Below, one piece after another: positions 55,195-64,000 of a stretch of DNA of 64,000 nucleotides. Location: the NCBI RefSeq assembly GCF_015351475.1, contig NZ_JADKPR010000001.1, forward strand, positions 310,001 through 374,000, given 5' to 3'. Source of the DNA: Flavobacterium sp. HJJ (GTDB taxonomy: Bacteria > Bacteroidota > Bacteroidia > Flavobacteriales > Flavobacteriaceae). The translations under genes were made by a program, and so were the position numbers. A model generated the notes under the pieces. The model ran no database searches. It was not told the DNA's origin and worked only from the letters and a program-made list of their open reading frames with translations. How positions within the stretch are numbered: position 1 is the first letter of the stretch; each line of letters begins with the position of its first letter.

Positions 55195-56811
55195 CTATTT
55201 TTTAACTAACAATTCCTCCAGAACTTCTGATTCAGTACCATTAGGAAAAGTAATTTTTAGCATTTTTGAAAGCGTAGGAGCTATTTCCGTTATATATTCT
55301 TTTTTATAAGATTCGCCTTTTGGAACATTCCAGCCATAAAAAAGCAATGGAACATTAGTATCATAACTATTAGGCGTTCCATGAGTTGTCCCAGTTTCTA
55401 TACTCTCCAAAAATCCAGCTCCTTCAAGAATTACAAGATCACCGCTTTGTTTAACATCATAACCTTTGAAAATAAAACTCAAATAATAATCCTGTGCAGA
55501 ACCTGTTAAAATATCTTCCTGAGTGTATACTCTTTTTACAAAAAACTGTGACATCAAAAATTCTTTGAAACTCTGCTTCACTTTAGCCAATTCCAATCCT
55601 TTTTCCTTAATCAGATCTCTGTTTAAAAAAACATTAAAATTAGAGTAGCTCAAAACTAAATTAGTCCCAAAAGTATCTGTTGAAAATTTATTCATCGAAG
55701 CAAGAATATCTTTTGAAGAAATATTAGTTACCTCATACTTACGATCTTTCAGATAAATCGGATTTTCGGCAACAGCATGGTCTGCAGTCAGGAAAACCAA
55801 GTAATTACCCTTACCTACTGTTTTATCTAAATTCTCCAAAAATGAAGCAATCGTAAGGTCCAAACGCAGATAAGTATCCTGGATTTCCATAGATCTTGGA
55901 CCAAAAGTATGCCCAACATAATCAGTTGAAGAGAAACTTACAGTCAGGAAATCAGTAATATTGTCTTTTCCTAACTCTTCTTTCTCAATAGCTCTAACCG
56001 CTAATTCAGCCAAATAATCATTTCCAAACGGAGTAGTCTTCAAGACTTCCATTCCAGATTCTTTATAAATTTTATTCAAGTCATAAGGAAAAACAGGAGG
56101 CATACTTTTATCCAGTCTTCCCTCATATGGATTATTATCAGGAAGACTTTCGTTGTAAGTATCAATCGGCTTCAGCAGACTCCATCCTTTTTCGATATAT
56201 TTCATAAAATTCTTTTCCTCATTAAATTGAGTCACCCAATCCGGCATTTTATCTCCATAAAAAGTACTAGAAATAAAAGCTCCAGATTTAGTACACCAAA
56301 AGGCCCAATTAGCAAAATGACCCGCAGGCAAAATAGCGCCGCGGTCCTTAATACTCATACCAATTACTTTCCCTTTGAAGTTGGTTGCCATACGAAATTC
56401 ATCTGTAATCGTAGTACTCAAAAGATTTTTTGGCGACATTGCCCCTTCTTTTTCAGTACCTTCAACCAGCGTTTTCACACTGGCATCGTCAGTGCAGTAC
56501 ATATTTTTTCCTGTAGAGCGAACATACCAGTCATTCCCAATAATTCCATGCACAGCAGGAGTTGTCCCCGTATAAATAGAAGCGTGTCCTGGAGCAGTAA
56601 ATGTGGGTACATAATTATAATTCATATTATAAAAAGTAAAACCGCTGTTCATCATTCTTTTAAAACCTTTAGCGGAATAATCATCTGAAAACCGGTATAA
56701 ATACTCCATTTTCATCTGATCGACAACTATACCAACAACCAATTTTGGACGCTGCTGTGCTTGACTTTGTAAAGAAAAAACACATACTAAAAACAAAACA
56801 AATTTTCTCAT
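55195..56811 (-). CDS. pafA: PafA-like alkaline phosphatase-superfamily enzyme
   Basis: 538 residues with a signal peptide (MRKFVLFLVCVFSLQSQAQ). The first metal site Asp31 is in GIVVDQM, the nucleophile Thr72 is in FTAPGHASIYTG, and the late metal ligands are in SSTDYVGHTFG, LTADHAVAEN and TTHGTPNSYD. Thr as nucleophile and this length match the calcium-tolerant PafA phosphatases of Bacteroidetes, which release phosphate from monoesters in the periplasm. It is separated from the cytochrome gene downstream by a terminator and is probably monocistronic. Confidence 0.88.
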   Translation of the reverse strand: MRKFVLFLVCVFSLQSQAQQRPKLVVGIVVDQMKMEYLYRFSDDYSAKGFKRMMNSGFTFYNMNYNYVPTFTAPGHASIYTGTTPAVHGIIGNDWYVRSTGKNMYCTDDASVKTLVEGTEKEGAMSPKNLLSTTITDEFRMATNFKGKVIGMSIKDRGAILPAGHFANWAFWCTKSGAFISSTFYGDKMPDWVTQFNEEKNFMKYIEKGWSLLKPIDTYNESLPDNNPYEGRLDKSMPPVFPYDLNKIYKESGMEVLKTTPFGNDYLAELAVRAIEKEELGKDNITDFLTVSFSSTDYVGHTFGPRSMEIQDTYLRLDLTIASFLENLDKTVGKGNYLVFLTADHAVAENPIYLKDRKYEVTNISSKDILASMNKFSTDTFGTNLVLSYSNFNVFLNRDLIKEKGLELAKVKQSFKEFLMSQFFVKRVYTQEDILTGSAQDYYLSFIFKGYDVKQSGDLVILEGAGFLESIETGTTHGTPNSYDTNVPLLFYGWNVPKGESYKKEYITEIAPTLSKMLKITFPNGTESEVLEELLVKK

Positions 56812-56935
56812 AGATACAATTTATATAAAAAACAAAAATACACTTTATCTTGTAAAAACAGCAAAAAACAAAAAATACAAAGAATAAAATAATCAATTCT
56901 TAACCATAAATTATTAAATCATCAAAAATAATATG

Positions 56936-57063
56936 GGCGTGCCACCATTGAGAAAAGGGGCTCACATACAGTACCGCTTATACAGCCCCTTTTCTCAATG
57001 CTGTCGGGCTATCCATGCTGCTTCGGCAGCTTATTTCTATCCCTCACGGTCACTGCTGATAAG
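56936..57063. repeat. GC-richer palindromic extragenic repeat
   Basis: The region starts GGGCGTGCCACC, and CATTGAGAAAAGGGGCT (56946-56962) is perfectly mirrored at 56984-57000. It continues with GTCGGGCTATCC and the small hairpin GCTGCTTCGGCAGC. It is clearly less AT-rich than its surroundings. The 425-bp gap around it carries no gene that I can support. Confidence 0.6.
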
Positions 57064-57236
57064 AAGTTTAATGGAAATTACTGCAGTTCATCTTTTCATT
57101 ATTAAAAAAATAACAGCCAAACAGCTGCCTGTCTTCAAATCAAAGAAGAGTACTATTTCCGAAATAATTAAATGAATAACTAAAAAATGGAGTCTTTCCA
57201 GACCAAATTACCAAACTGAACCGGGTAAAAACCTCT

Positions 57237-57650
57237 CTATTTGAAATTGACAATATTGTAAACCAGCACTCTGTCGGCATATTTAACATACAGCTGCTGT
57301 ATGTTGTTCTGGTTTTTTCGGGTAATAAACGAAAGCATACAGTCTTCACCGCTGTTATCTTTGCAGACAAAACCGTAAATTAAATCTGTTTTACTTTCTT
57401 CAGTTGGGGAATATTCTACAATCTCAAACAATTGAATCACCTCCGAATAAATAGCAATTCTATTTTTTTTGGTATCAAGATTGACAATTATGCTCACTGG
57501 TTTAATCGGACTCCAATCACCAAATTTGCCGTTTGTTCCTTTTACGGAAACACTTAATCCTGTCGTCTTAAATTTATACGTCTGGCTAAATCCTTGGTTC
57601 AAACCCAAAAAAACAAAAAGCAGGAGAAGTTTTATTCTGAATATATTCAT
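57237..57650 (-). CDS. Secreted hypothetical protein
   Basis: 137 residues with a signal peptide (MNIFRIKLLLLFVFLGLNQGFSQ) and a beta-rich mature domain of about 115 residues with one Cys pair (CKDNSGEDC). I do not recognise a family. It precedes the nitronate monooxygenase gene only in map order: on the minus strand it lies 38 bp downstream of that gene and may be read through from it. Confidence 0.65.
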   Translation of the reverse strand: MNIFRIKLLLLFVFLGLNQGFSQTYKFKTTGLSVSVKGTNGKFGDWSPIKPVSIIVNLDTKKNRIAIYSEVIQLFEIVEYSPTEESKTDLIYGFVCKDNSGEDCMLSFITRKNQNNIQQLYVKYADRVLVYNIVNFK

Positions 57651-57688
57651 TATTTAAAAAATTTGTAGAAAAAACAAAGGTAAGAATT

Positions 57689-58633
57689 TTAAAAATCAAA
57701 TGAAACCACTTGCTGTTTGGCCTGCTCAAATTCGGCCATCATATTATCGATGATAACTTTAACCGGCAGAACTTCTTTTATCAATCCGGCAATCTGTCCT
57801 ATTTCCAATTCGCCTTCTTCCAAATCACCTTCAAACATACCTCTCTTAGCTCTTGCTCTTCCCAGCAAAGCAGTTAATTCCTCTTTGCTTGGACATTGTT
57901 TATACAGCTGCTGTACATCTTGGTAAAATTTATTTTTAATCAAACGGACAGGCGCTAATTCTTTCAATGTCAATTGAGTTCCTCCTTCCTGAAGTTCTAC
58001 AATAGTCTGTTTAAAATTTTCATGCGAGGAAGATTCTAATGAAGCTGCAAATCTGCTTCCAGCCTGTACGCCGTCTGCACCAAGAACCATCGCGGCAAGC
58101 ATTCCCCGGCCGGTTGCAATTCCGCCTGCGGCAATTAACGGAATCGAAATTTTCTCTTTCACCATCGGAATCAAAGTCAAAGTTGTTGTTTCCTCCCTCC
58201 CATTATGTCCTCCAGCTTCAAAACCTTCAGCTACCACTGCGTCCACACCTGCATCCTGCGCTTTTAAAGCAAAAACAGAACTGCTCACAACATGAACTAC
58301 CGTTATACCGTTTTCTTTCAAAAAAGACGTCCAGGTTTTAGGATTTCCAGCCGATGTAAAAACAATTTTCACGCCCTCATCAACAATAATCTTCATTATT
58401 TCCTCAATATTAGGATACAGCATCGGAACGTTGACACCAAAAGGTTTGTCGGTTGCTTTTTGACATTTCTGAATATGTTCCCGTAACACTTCCGGATACA
58501 TCGACCCCGCTCCTATCAATCCCAATCCTCCTGCGTTACTCACAGCACTGGCCAATTTATAACCGCTGTTCCAGATCATTCCGCCTTGAACTATCGGATA
58601 CTTAATATTGAAAAGGCTTGTAATTTTGTTCAT
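57689..58633 (-). CDS. Nitronate monooxygenase/2-nitropropane dioxygenase-family flavoprotein
   Basis: 314 residues forming an FMN TIM barrel: YPIVQGGMIWNSGYKLASAVSNAGGLGLIGAG at the start (in parts), then VAEGFEAGGHNG with the catalytic His, IPLIAAGGIATGRGMLAAMVLGADGVQAGSRF and a variable C terminus. Relatives are either nitronate monooxygenases or FabK-type enoyl-ACP reductases; the HNG motif favours the first. It lies 11 bp after the S8 protease gene on the same strand and is likely cotranscribed with it. Confidence 0.87.
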   Translation of the reverse strand: MNKITSLFNIKYPIVQGGMIWNSGYKLASAVSNAGGLGLIGAGSMYPEVLREHIQKCQKATDKPFGVNVPMLYPNIEEIMKIIVDEGVKIVFTSAGNPKTWTSFLKENGITVVHVVSSSVFALKAQDAGVDAVVAEGFEAGGHNGREETTTLTLIPMVKEKISIPLIAAGGIATGRGMLAAMVLGADGVQAGSRFAASLESSSHENFKQTIVELQEGGTQLTLKELAPVRLIKNKFYQDVQQLYKQCPSKEELTALLGRARAKRGMFEGDLEEGELEIGQIAGLIKEVLPVKVIIDNMMAEFEQAKQQVVSFDF

Positions 58634-58644
58634 AAAAAATTAGT

Positions 58645-60258
58645 TTATTGCTTTATTAGTTTACCGGAAAACATTTTATCTTCCCAATTTATGGTATAAA
58701 TGTACATACCGGTCTGTAATGCTTTTAACAAAATTGAAGGCTGTTCTTTGCTAATTGTCTGTTCGAGCAATTTTTGACCAAGAACAGAATAGACTCTCAC
58801 TATTCCAGAATCAAAATTTCCTGAAAAAGAAAAAGTACTCGAATCGCTTGCTGGGTTGGGATACAGAAAAACATCTTTTACCGTAAAATCAGTAACCTTC
58901 AATCCGCTGGACAAAGTCAGACTGAAATCGGGAATTCCATAGCCGTATCGGTTGTCTGGACTTGTATACTTATCGGCAGACTTTACAATTAAAGCTCTAA
59001 TTTCCTTATTGGTTTTATTTGGGAAAGCATGCCACAAACAAGCAGCCATTCCTGCAGTAATAGGACTCGAAAAGGAAGTCCCGTCCGCTGTTACAATATT
59101 CCCAGACGAATCAGATAAAACCACAGATTGTCCTTGTGCCATTACATCAGGTTTTATTCTTCCGTCAAAGGACGGACCGACAGAACTAAAAGCAGTTACG
59201 GCTTTGGCAGCATCTACCGCCCCCACAGTAAGCACCGAAATACCGTCTCCAGGAGCTCCGATATGCGGATTCATAGTCTCCCCTTCATTACCCGCCGAAA
59301 CTACCACCATCATACCGCGGGAAAAAGCAATTTCTGCACCACGGGTTATAAAAGCCGTTTTACCATCCATTTCATTATAAGTATGGCTATAATTAGCATT
59401 ATCATACTCAAAATAACCTAAGGAAGTATTAATCACATCCACGCCCAGACTATCCGCTTTCTCGGCCGCCTCTACCCAATAGGATTCTTCAACAGGATTT
59501 TCTGAAGAAGAATCCTCTGTTTTGAACAGGTAATAAGAAGCATCAGGCGCTGTGCCTACAAAAGCATTTTCCTTATAGCCGCCCATACACGAAAGAACCA
59601 TCGTTCCGTGTGAGTCTCCAGTATAAAAACTAGTGCTTCTATTTACAAAATCATAACCGCCCAAAATTCGGCTGTTATCTCTAAGTCTCTGAAATGGCTG
59701 TGCAGTATTAACCCCAGGAAAACCGGCATCCAAAACAGCTATTATTTTGCCTGATCCCGTATAATTCTGCTGATGAAGCACATCCCCATGAAGCATTTGA
59801 ATCTGATTAGCCGAATTACCGTAAACAAAATTCACTTGGGCTTCCATGACTTTATTTACTGTCTTTGTTTTTGCTTCTGCAGCCTTTCTTCCTGTACTGT
59901 TAAGTGATTTATTAGCAAAATCAACTTTTTCAACAAACGAAAAACTCTTCAAAGAATTAATAACGGTTTGTGTACCTCTAATATGCAAAGCATTCAGCCA
60001 TTTGGATTTGGCTTTAACAGTGATACCTGCAACGGCTTTAATTTGAGTAATAAAACTAAGATCAATTGGAATATCCTTTGAATCCAAAGGAATATTCTGC
60101 GCCGTTCTTCGATCCAAAGCTCTTTGGGAAAGCATGTTCAAAGGATTGTCGTAAAAACTTTGGGAATTATTTTTGACATTAAAATACACCCAGGCATCCT
60201 CTTGGGAATACCCTGCAAAACAGGAAAAAAACAAAATAACAAAAAACGTTTTCTTCAT
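58645..60258 (-). CDS. S8 (subtilisin-like) serine protease with type IX secretion sorting domain
   Basis: 537 residues from the Met opening the signal peptide (MKKTFFVILFFSCFAGYSQ). Residues 20-130 look like an inhibitor-type propeptide region. The catalytic triad is Asp in AVLDAGFPG, His in GDSHGTMV and Ser in GTSFSSPITAGMAA. The last 75 residues are a T9SS type A sorting domain (FLYPNPASDSSTF, VYSVLGQKL, LQTGMYIYTI). It is exported through the type IX system and degrades proteins outside the cell. It sits between mnmA (26 bp) and the flavoprotein gene. Confidence 0.94.
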   Translation of the reverse strand: MKKTFFVILFFSCFAGYSQEDAWVYFNVKNNSQSFYDNPLNMLSQRALDRRTAQNIPLDSKDIPIDLSFITQIKAVAGITVKAKSKWLNALHIRGTQTVINSLKSFSFVEKVDFANKSLNSTGRKAAEAKTKTVNKVMEAQVNFVYGNSANQIQMLHGDVLHQQNYTGSGKIIAVLDAGFPGVNTAQPFQRLRDNSRILGGYDFVNRSTSFYTGDSHGTMVLSCMGGYKENAFVGTAPDASYYLFKTEDSSSENPVEESYWVEAAEKADSLGVDVINTSLGYFEYDNANYSHTYNEMDGKTAFITRGAEIAFSRGMMVVVSAGNEGETMNPHIGAPGDGISVLTVGAVDAAKAVTAFSSVGPSFDGRIKPDVMAQGQSVVLSDSSGNIVTADGTSFSSPITAGMAACLWHAFPNKTNKEIRALIVKSADKYTSPDNRYGYGIPDFSLTLSSGLKVTDFTVKDVFLYPNPASDSSTFSFSGNFDSGIVRVYSVLGQKLLEQTISKEQPSILLKALQTGMYIYTINWEDKMFSGKLIKQ

Positions 60259-60284
60259 ATCCTGCATAAAATTAAGATTTTGAC

Positions 60285-61472
60285 TTAAGAGATAACTCCA
60301 GAACCAATCAACTCATCATTGTGATACCAAGCAGCGAACTGCCCTTCGGTAATGGCTGACTGCGGTTCTTCAAATGAAATATACATACCGTTCTCAAATT
60401 GGTGCAAAACCGCTTTCTGCAGAGGCTGTCTATAACGAATACGCGCCATCACATCCATCGTTTCACCATTGGCCAAAGTCAGATCTTCTCGTATCCAATG
60501 CACTTCGGATTTATCAATAAACAGAGCGCTTTTAAACAGTCCCGGATGACTGCTGGATAAACCAGTGTAAATCGTATTGGTGTCCACATCGGTAGCAATA
60601 ACAAAAAGCGGATCCGTTGTTCCTCCCACATTCAGCCCTTTTCGCTGTCCTACGGTAAAATAATGTGCTCCCTGATGTTTCCCCATAACCTTTCCCATTT
60701 TTGGAGTATATGGTAATTTTCTGGAAGCATAAAGCAATTCTTCCTCTAATGACAGTTCGTTCTGAATTTCATTAGAATATACAGGATCATTTTTATCAAT
60801 CTGAATAATTGTGCCTTCTTTCGGCTGTAATTTTTGCTGCAAAAATTCAGGCAGACGCACCTTACCGATAAAACATAAACCTTGTGAATCTTTCTTATCA
60901 GCTGTCACCAGCTCCATTTCTGCAGCAATTTCACGCACTTCTGGCTTGGTCAGTTCTCCGATTGGAAACAAGGCTTTGGCTAATTGCTCCTGTGATAACT
61001 GGCATAAAAAATAAGACTGATCTTTATTATTATCAACACCAGCAAGAAGCTGATATGTTTTAACGCCATTCACTTCGATTTCACCTTTTCGGCAGTAATG
61101 CCCGGTTGCCACATAATCGGCACCAAGACTCAAAGCGATTTTCATAAAAACGTCAAACTTTATTTCGCGGTTACAAAGCACATCAGGATTTGGAGTCCTT
61201 CCTTTCTCGTATTCGCTGAACATATAATCAACTATTTTCTCCTGATACTGTTCACTCAAATCAACTGTCTGAAAAGGAATCCCTAATTTTTCAGCTACTA
61301 AAAGAGCATCATTGCTATCTTCCAGCCAAGGACATTCATTGGAAATAGTCACCGAATCATCGTGCCAATTTTTCATAAAAAGACCTATTACCTCATATCC
61401 CTGATGCTGCAGTAAATATGCCGCAACACTTGAATCCACACCTCCAGAAAGACCTACAACAACTCGTTTCAT
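60285..61472 (-). CDS. mnmA: tRNA-uridine 2-sulfurtransferase
   Basis: 395 residues. The PP-loop ATP motif [15 protein letters not shown] is at the N terminus, the first catalytic Cys is in [11 protein letters not shown] and the second is in [18 protein letters not shown] and the C-terminal beta-barrel domain ([13 protein letters not shown]) complete it. It thiolates U34 of tRNA for Lys, Glu and Gln. It is the first gene of a probable three-gene unit with the S8 protease and the nitronate monooxygenase. The 460-bp gap upstream holds copy 2 of the 184-bp element. Confidence 0.96.
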   Translation of the reverse strand: MKRVVVGLSGGVDSSVAAYLLQHQGYEVIGLFMKNWHDDSVTISNECPWLEDSNDALLVAEKLGIPFQTVDLSEQYQEKIVDYMFSEYEKGRTPNPDVLCNREIKFDVFMKIALSLGADYVATGHYCRKGEIEVNGVKTYQLLAGVDNNKDQSYFLCQLSQEQLAKALFPIGELTKPEVREIAAEMELVTADKKDSQGLCFIGKVRLPEFLQQKLQPKEGTIIQIDKNDPVYSNEIQNELSLEEELLYASRKLPYTPKMGKVMGKHQGAHYFTVGQRKGLNVGGTTDPLFVIATDVDTNTIYTGLSSSHPGLFKSALFIDKSEVHWIREDLTLANGETMDVMARIRYRQPLQKAVLHQFENGMYISFEEPQSAITEGQFAAWYHNDELIGSGVIS

Positions 61473-61682
61473 TTACTGATACTTTTTTTATCAAATGCAA
61501 TTCTCTTATCAATATTCGTATTCAATGCCAGATAAAGAGAATGCTGATTATATTATTCGTAATTTAATCTTTTGCAAAAGTACAAATAATATAGCTAGCT
61601 GCCATTATTTGAAATTGATGAAAACAATACTGCAATAAACGGAACTAATGTCTTTATCGCATATTCATTTTTAGAATCGCAG

Positions 61683-61866
61683 CATGGTATCTGCATTTTA
61701 AAGTTTCTGACACGAATTACACTAATTTACACGAATTAAGATTGCTATATAATTACACAAAATATTCGAAACTGCACAAATTTGTAAAATTTGCTTTCAA
61801 TTTTGATAAGAATTAGTGTTAATTGGTGAAATTCGTGTTTATCTTTTTTTAAACGCGAATGCCGTG
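61683..61866. mobile_element. 184-bp MITE-like element, copy 2 (inverted, decayed)
   Basis: On the opposite strand it matches the copy at 21494-21677 over all 184 positions without gaps, with about 16 mismatches. One end is intact (GCGAATGCCGTG at 61855-61866). The other is degraded (CATGGTATCTGC at 61683). The flanks GAATCGCAG (61674-61682) and GAATCTTAG (61867-61875) agree at 7 of 9, consistent with an old 9-bp target duplication. Confidence 0.75.
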
Positions 61867-61934
61867 GAATCTTAGTGGCTTTTATAGATTACCTGCTTTT
61901 TTACTTACCTTTAATACTGAACAAAAAATTGAAA

Positions 61935-63812
61935 ATGAAAAAATCGATTCTGTTATTTTTATTATTTTTCACTATAACCGGCAAAGGTCAAAACTTTGTA
62001 GCAGACATACCTACATACGAAGTTTATAAATCGCTGAAAGGAAAACCGCTGTCGGATAAATTCTCAAACATCGAATCGGTGAAAATTGTGTATGATTTAA
62101 AATGGAAAAAACTCTATTATTTCAATAGCGGCATCATCTCACACCATTATCAATTTGTAACGGAATATTTGGGATACAGCCAAGAACTGACTGTTTTCAA
62201 TACAGAAAATTACAGCAGCAAAGAAACAGGGCGTGATTATCTGCTAGGGAATTTAAATCACATCAAAGGGACAGATAAATGGATTTTTGAATTGGCTGTT
62301 TCCGACAAAATGCCTGTTCCTGTAATTGAAAAATTTTTCAAGCTTGTTCAGGAAACAGCTTTTATGGGCAAATCATTGCAGTTCTATTTAAATGACCCAG
62401 AAAAAACAGAGCTCTACCGGCAAGGCAGATTCAAAATTCCCTGCGTGGATTCAAAATTTATTTTCAGCGAATTAAAATATCAGGAAGTTTCGTCGGGAAA
62501 CTGCATCGGGATTTTAAAAGAATATAAAATCAAAGACTTGAATCCCATCAAACCAAAGGAAAATGAAATCGTGGTTCTGGACGGAACACCAGAAGTTCTG
62601 CCAAACGTAAAAGGAATCATCGTTAATGAACTGCAGACACCTTTGAGCCATTTAGTAATTTTGGGCAAAAACAGAAAAATTCCAATCATGGGCTACACAA
62701 TGGCTTTGACTGACAGCAGAATAAAATCACTTCTGAACAAAAAAGTAGAACTGCAGATAGCCATTGATACCTTTTACATCAAAGAAACCGACAAGAAAAT
62801 AAAATCTGCCGGCAGCACTAAAAAGCGTAAACTCGTAATGGACACCACCGTGACTGGACTTGTCGACTTATCCAAAATAAACAAAAAAGGAGTTGAATCC
62901 ATAGGTTCCAAAGCCCAAAATCTATCGTATTTAATCGCCATTGCAAAAGATTCTACATTCAAAGTTCCCGAAAATGCATATGCGATTCCATTTTATTACT
63001 ACAACAGACACATTCACAGTAAAACCATTTTTACGTTAATCAATGAACTTATAAACAATCCCAACAAAGATGTTCAGTGGATAAATATACAGCTGGAAAA
63101 AATCAGGAAAGCCATCAAAAAGAAACCTATTGATGCCGATTTAATTACAGCATTAAACGAAAAGCTGGGTACACAAAAAAAGTTTAAAAATTTCAGATTC
63201 CGCTCTTCGACAAATGCAGAGGATATTGATGGATTTAACGGAGCAGGACTTTATGAATCAAAAACTGGAATTGTAGGCGATTCGATAAAATCTTTTGAAA
63301 AAGCCATCAAGCAAGTATGGGCAAGCGTTTGGAATGAGAGTTCGTATTGGGAAAGAGAAATTTTCGGAATTGACCAAAATAACATTGCAATGGGAGTTTT
63401 GGTACACCGATCTTTTCCGGATGAACTGGTAAACGGCGTTGTAATCACCACCAATTTATTTCGAAAAGATTTTGAAGGTATAACAGTGAATGTTCAAAAA
63501 GGCGAAAACTCGGTTGTAAAACCTAATAAAGGAGAAATCTGCGAACAGTTTACAGCTTATGATTTGAATATATTTGGAGAAAAAAGCGATAATGTCGATG
63601 TAGATTATATTTCGAATTCTTCCCTTAACGACAGCAAGCCATTGTTAAGCATTGCTGAAATCAATAATTTGTTCAAAACCTGTAAAAAGATTGAAAGCAA
63701 AATGAATCGCTATTGGAATAAATTTACCCGAAAATCAGTTGACATTGAATTTAAAATAGTAGGCGAAAAAAGAAATCTCTACATCAAACAGGTCCGCGTG
63801 TTTAATGACTGA
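61935..63812 (+). CDS. Exported protein with phosphohistidine (swivelling) domain and PPDK/PEP-synthase-type ATP-binding domain
   Basis: 625 residues from the Met that opens a signal peptide (MKKSILLFLLFFTITGKGQ); 20 in-frame codons upstream are rejected. Residues about 20-210 are unrecognised. Residues about 215-275 resemble the swivelling phosphohistidine domain (GIIVNELQTPLSHLVILGKN, His in LSH). Residues about 310-625 match the PPDK_N ATP-grasp domain: SIGSKAQNLSYL, FRSSTNAEDIDGFNGAGLYES, the QVWASVWN helix, GVLVHRSF and the final DIEFKIVGEKRNLYIKQVR with Glu and Gln ligands. The His-before-ATP order is that of plant glucan/phosphoglucan water dikinases and the reverse of PEP synthase. 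No PEP/pyruvate barrel is present. The acceptor is unknown. Confidence 0.82.
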   Translation: MKKSILLFLLFFTITGKGQNFVADIPTYEVYKSLKGKPLSDKFSNIESVKIVYDLKWKKLYYFNSGIISHHYQFVTEYLGYSQELTVFNTENYSSKETGRDYLLGNLNHIKGTDKWIFELAVSDKMPVPVIEKFFKLVQETAFMGKSLQFYLNDPEKTELYRQGRFKIPCVDSKFIFSELKYQEVSSGNCIGILKEYKIKDLNPIKPKENEIVVLDGTPEVLPNVKGIIVNELQTPLSHLVILGKNRKIPIMGYTMALTDSRIKSLLNKKVELQIAIDTFYIKETDKKIKSAGSTKKRKLVMDTTVTGLVDLSKINKKGVESIGSKAQNLSYLIAIAKDSTFKVPENAYAIPFYYYNRHIHSKTIFTLINELINNPNKDVQWINIQLEKIRKAIKKKPIDADLITALNEKLGTQKKFKNFRFRSSTNAEDIDGFNGAGLYESKTGIVGDSIKSFEKAIKQVWASVWNESSYWEREIFGIDQNNIAMGVLVHRSFPDELVNGVVITTNLFRKDFEGITVNVQKGENSVVKPNKGEICEQFTAYDLNIFGEKSDNVDVDYISNSSLNDSKPLLSIAEINNLFKTCKKIESKMNRYWNKFTRKSVDIEFKIVGEKRNLYIKQVRVFND

Positions 63813-63858
63813 TATTACAAAAGACGAATCATTGACGACAATTTTTGATTATTAAACC

Positions 63859-64000
63859 CTAATAAAAAATCAGAATTTCAACTTGATTTGACGCCCTGTT
63901 AATAGTTAAAATTTCGAAATCGAAAACGGGAAACGGAACAATCTCTTCTATTTTTGTCTTTTGATTTGAAGCGTCAATGCTAAAAAATTCATCGTAAGTG
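63859..64000 (-). CDS. 3' end of an unrecognised gene cut by the window edge
   Basis: An open minus-strand frame enters from the right edge and ends with TAG at 63859-63861, giving the last 46 codons (YDEFFSIDAS.., ending QVEILIFY). The composition is protein-like, but there is no family I recognise. It converges with the PPDK-like gene, 46 bp away. Confidence 0.5.
   Translation of the reverse strand, partial: TYDEFFSIDASNQKTKIEEIVPFPVFDFEILTINRASNQVEILIFY

Noticed and set aside
63813..63858. Terminator between the PPDK-like gene and the convergent edge gene
   Set aside because: No stem of useful length with a T run could be found.

Overview
The window looks like chromosome from a member of the Flavobacteriaceae, most likely Flavobacterium or a close relative. 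The DNA is AT-rich. Start regions carry the Bacteroidetes -7 box TAnnTTTG rather than sigma70 boxes. Proteins include a type IX secretion C-terminal sorting domain, a TonB-dependent receptor paired with a DUF4249 lipoprotein, a cyclophilin-FKBP fusion, a monomeric isocitrate dehydrogenase and a PafA-type phosphatase. Gaps between genes are full of palindromic repeats such as ACGCAGATT, CATTAAGATATTAAG and TCTAAAATCTAAAA types. I found no rRNA, tRNA, CRISPR array, prophage or complete insertion sequence.

Layout. 0-4 kb: an orphan piece of a type ISP restriction enzyme, a membrane-anchored FMN glutamate-synthase-like protein and a NYN/OST-HTH protein. 4-10 kb: an alpha-oxoamine synthase (serine palmitoyl- or cysteate acyl-transferase), two alpha/beta hydrolases, a sulfurtransferase, a RibD-like reductase and a YceI protein. 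10-15 kb (minus strand): CsaA, the dual immunophilin, an MFS transporter, a cupin and a TlpA-like protein. 15-18 kb is an AT-rich accessory patch: a secreted hypothetical protein, a sirtuin bracketed by imperfect direct repeats, an LprI/DUF1311 protein and a CPBP protease gene broken by an in-frame TAG. 18-26 kb is mostly core: M3 peptidase, a DNA/RNA endonuclease, trmD, rplS and icd.

26-31 kb holds a TetR-small protein-MFS efflux unit followed by a lipoprotein hydrolase. 31-46 kb: TonB receptor with DUF4249 lipoprotein, thiamine pyrophosphokinase, rlmF, uvrB, a TerB-like protein, an esterase with a TTG start, a DUF4369/thioredoxin protein, a DUF1456 protein, selO, a geranylgeranyl-reductase-like flavoprotein and sucC. 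46-54 kb: gltB-gltD and lysA, central nitrogen and lysine/peptidoglycan metabolism. 54-64 kb: a di-heme cytochrome c, a PafA-like phosphatase, mnmA with an S8 T9SS protease and a nitronate monooxygenase, and an exported protein with phosphohistidine and PPDK-type ATP-binding domains in the order seen in glucan water dikinases.

The clearest unexplained structures are small non-coding mobile elements. A 184-bp family has two copies (21494-21677 and, inverted, 61683-61866) with about 16 mismatches and no gaps; the first has perfect 12-bp terminal inverted repeats and a perfect 9-bp target duplication. A different 207-bp element (5702-5908) has perfect 17-bp ends and a 7-bp duplication. Two of these three sit inside older palindromic repeats. 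No transposase that could move them is encoded here.
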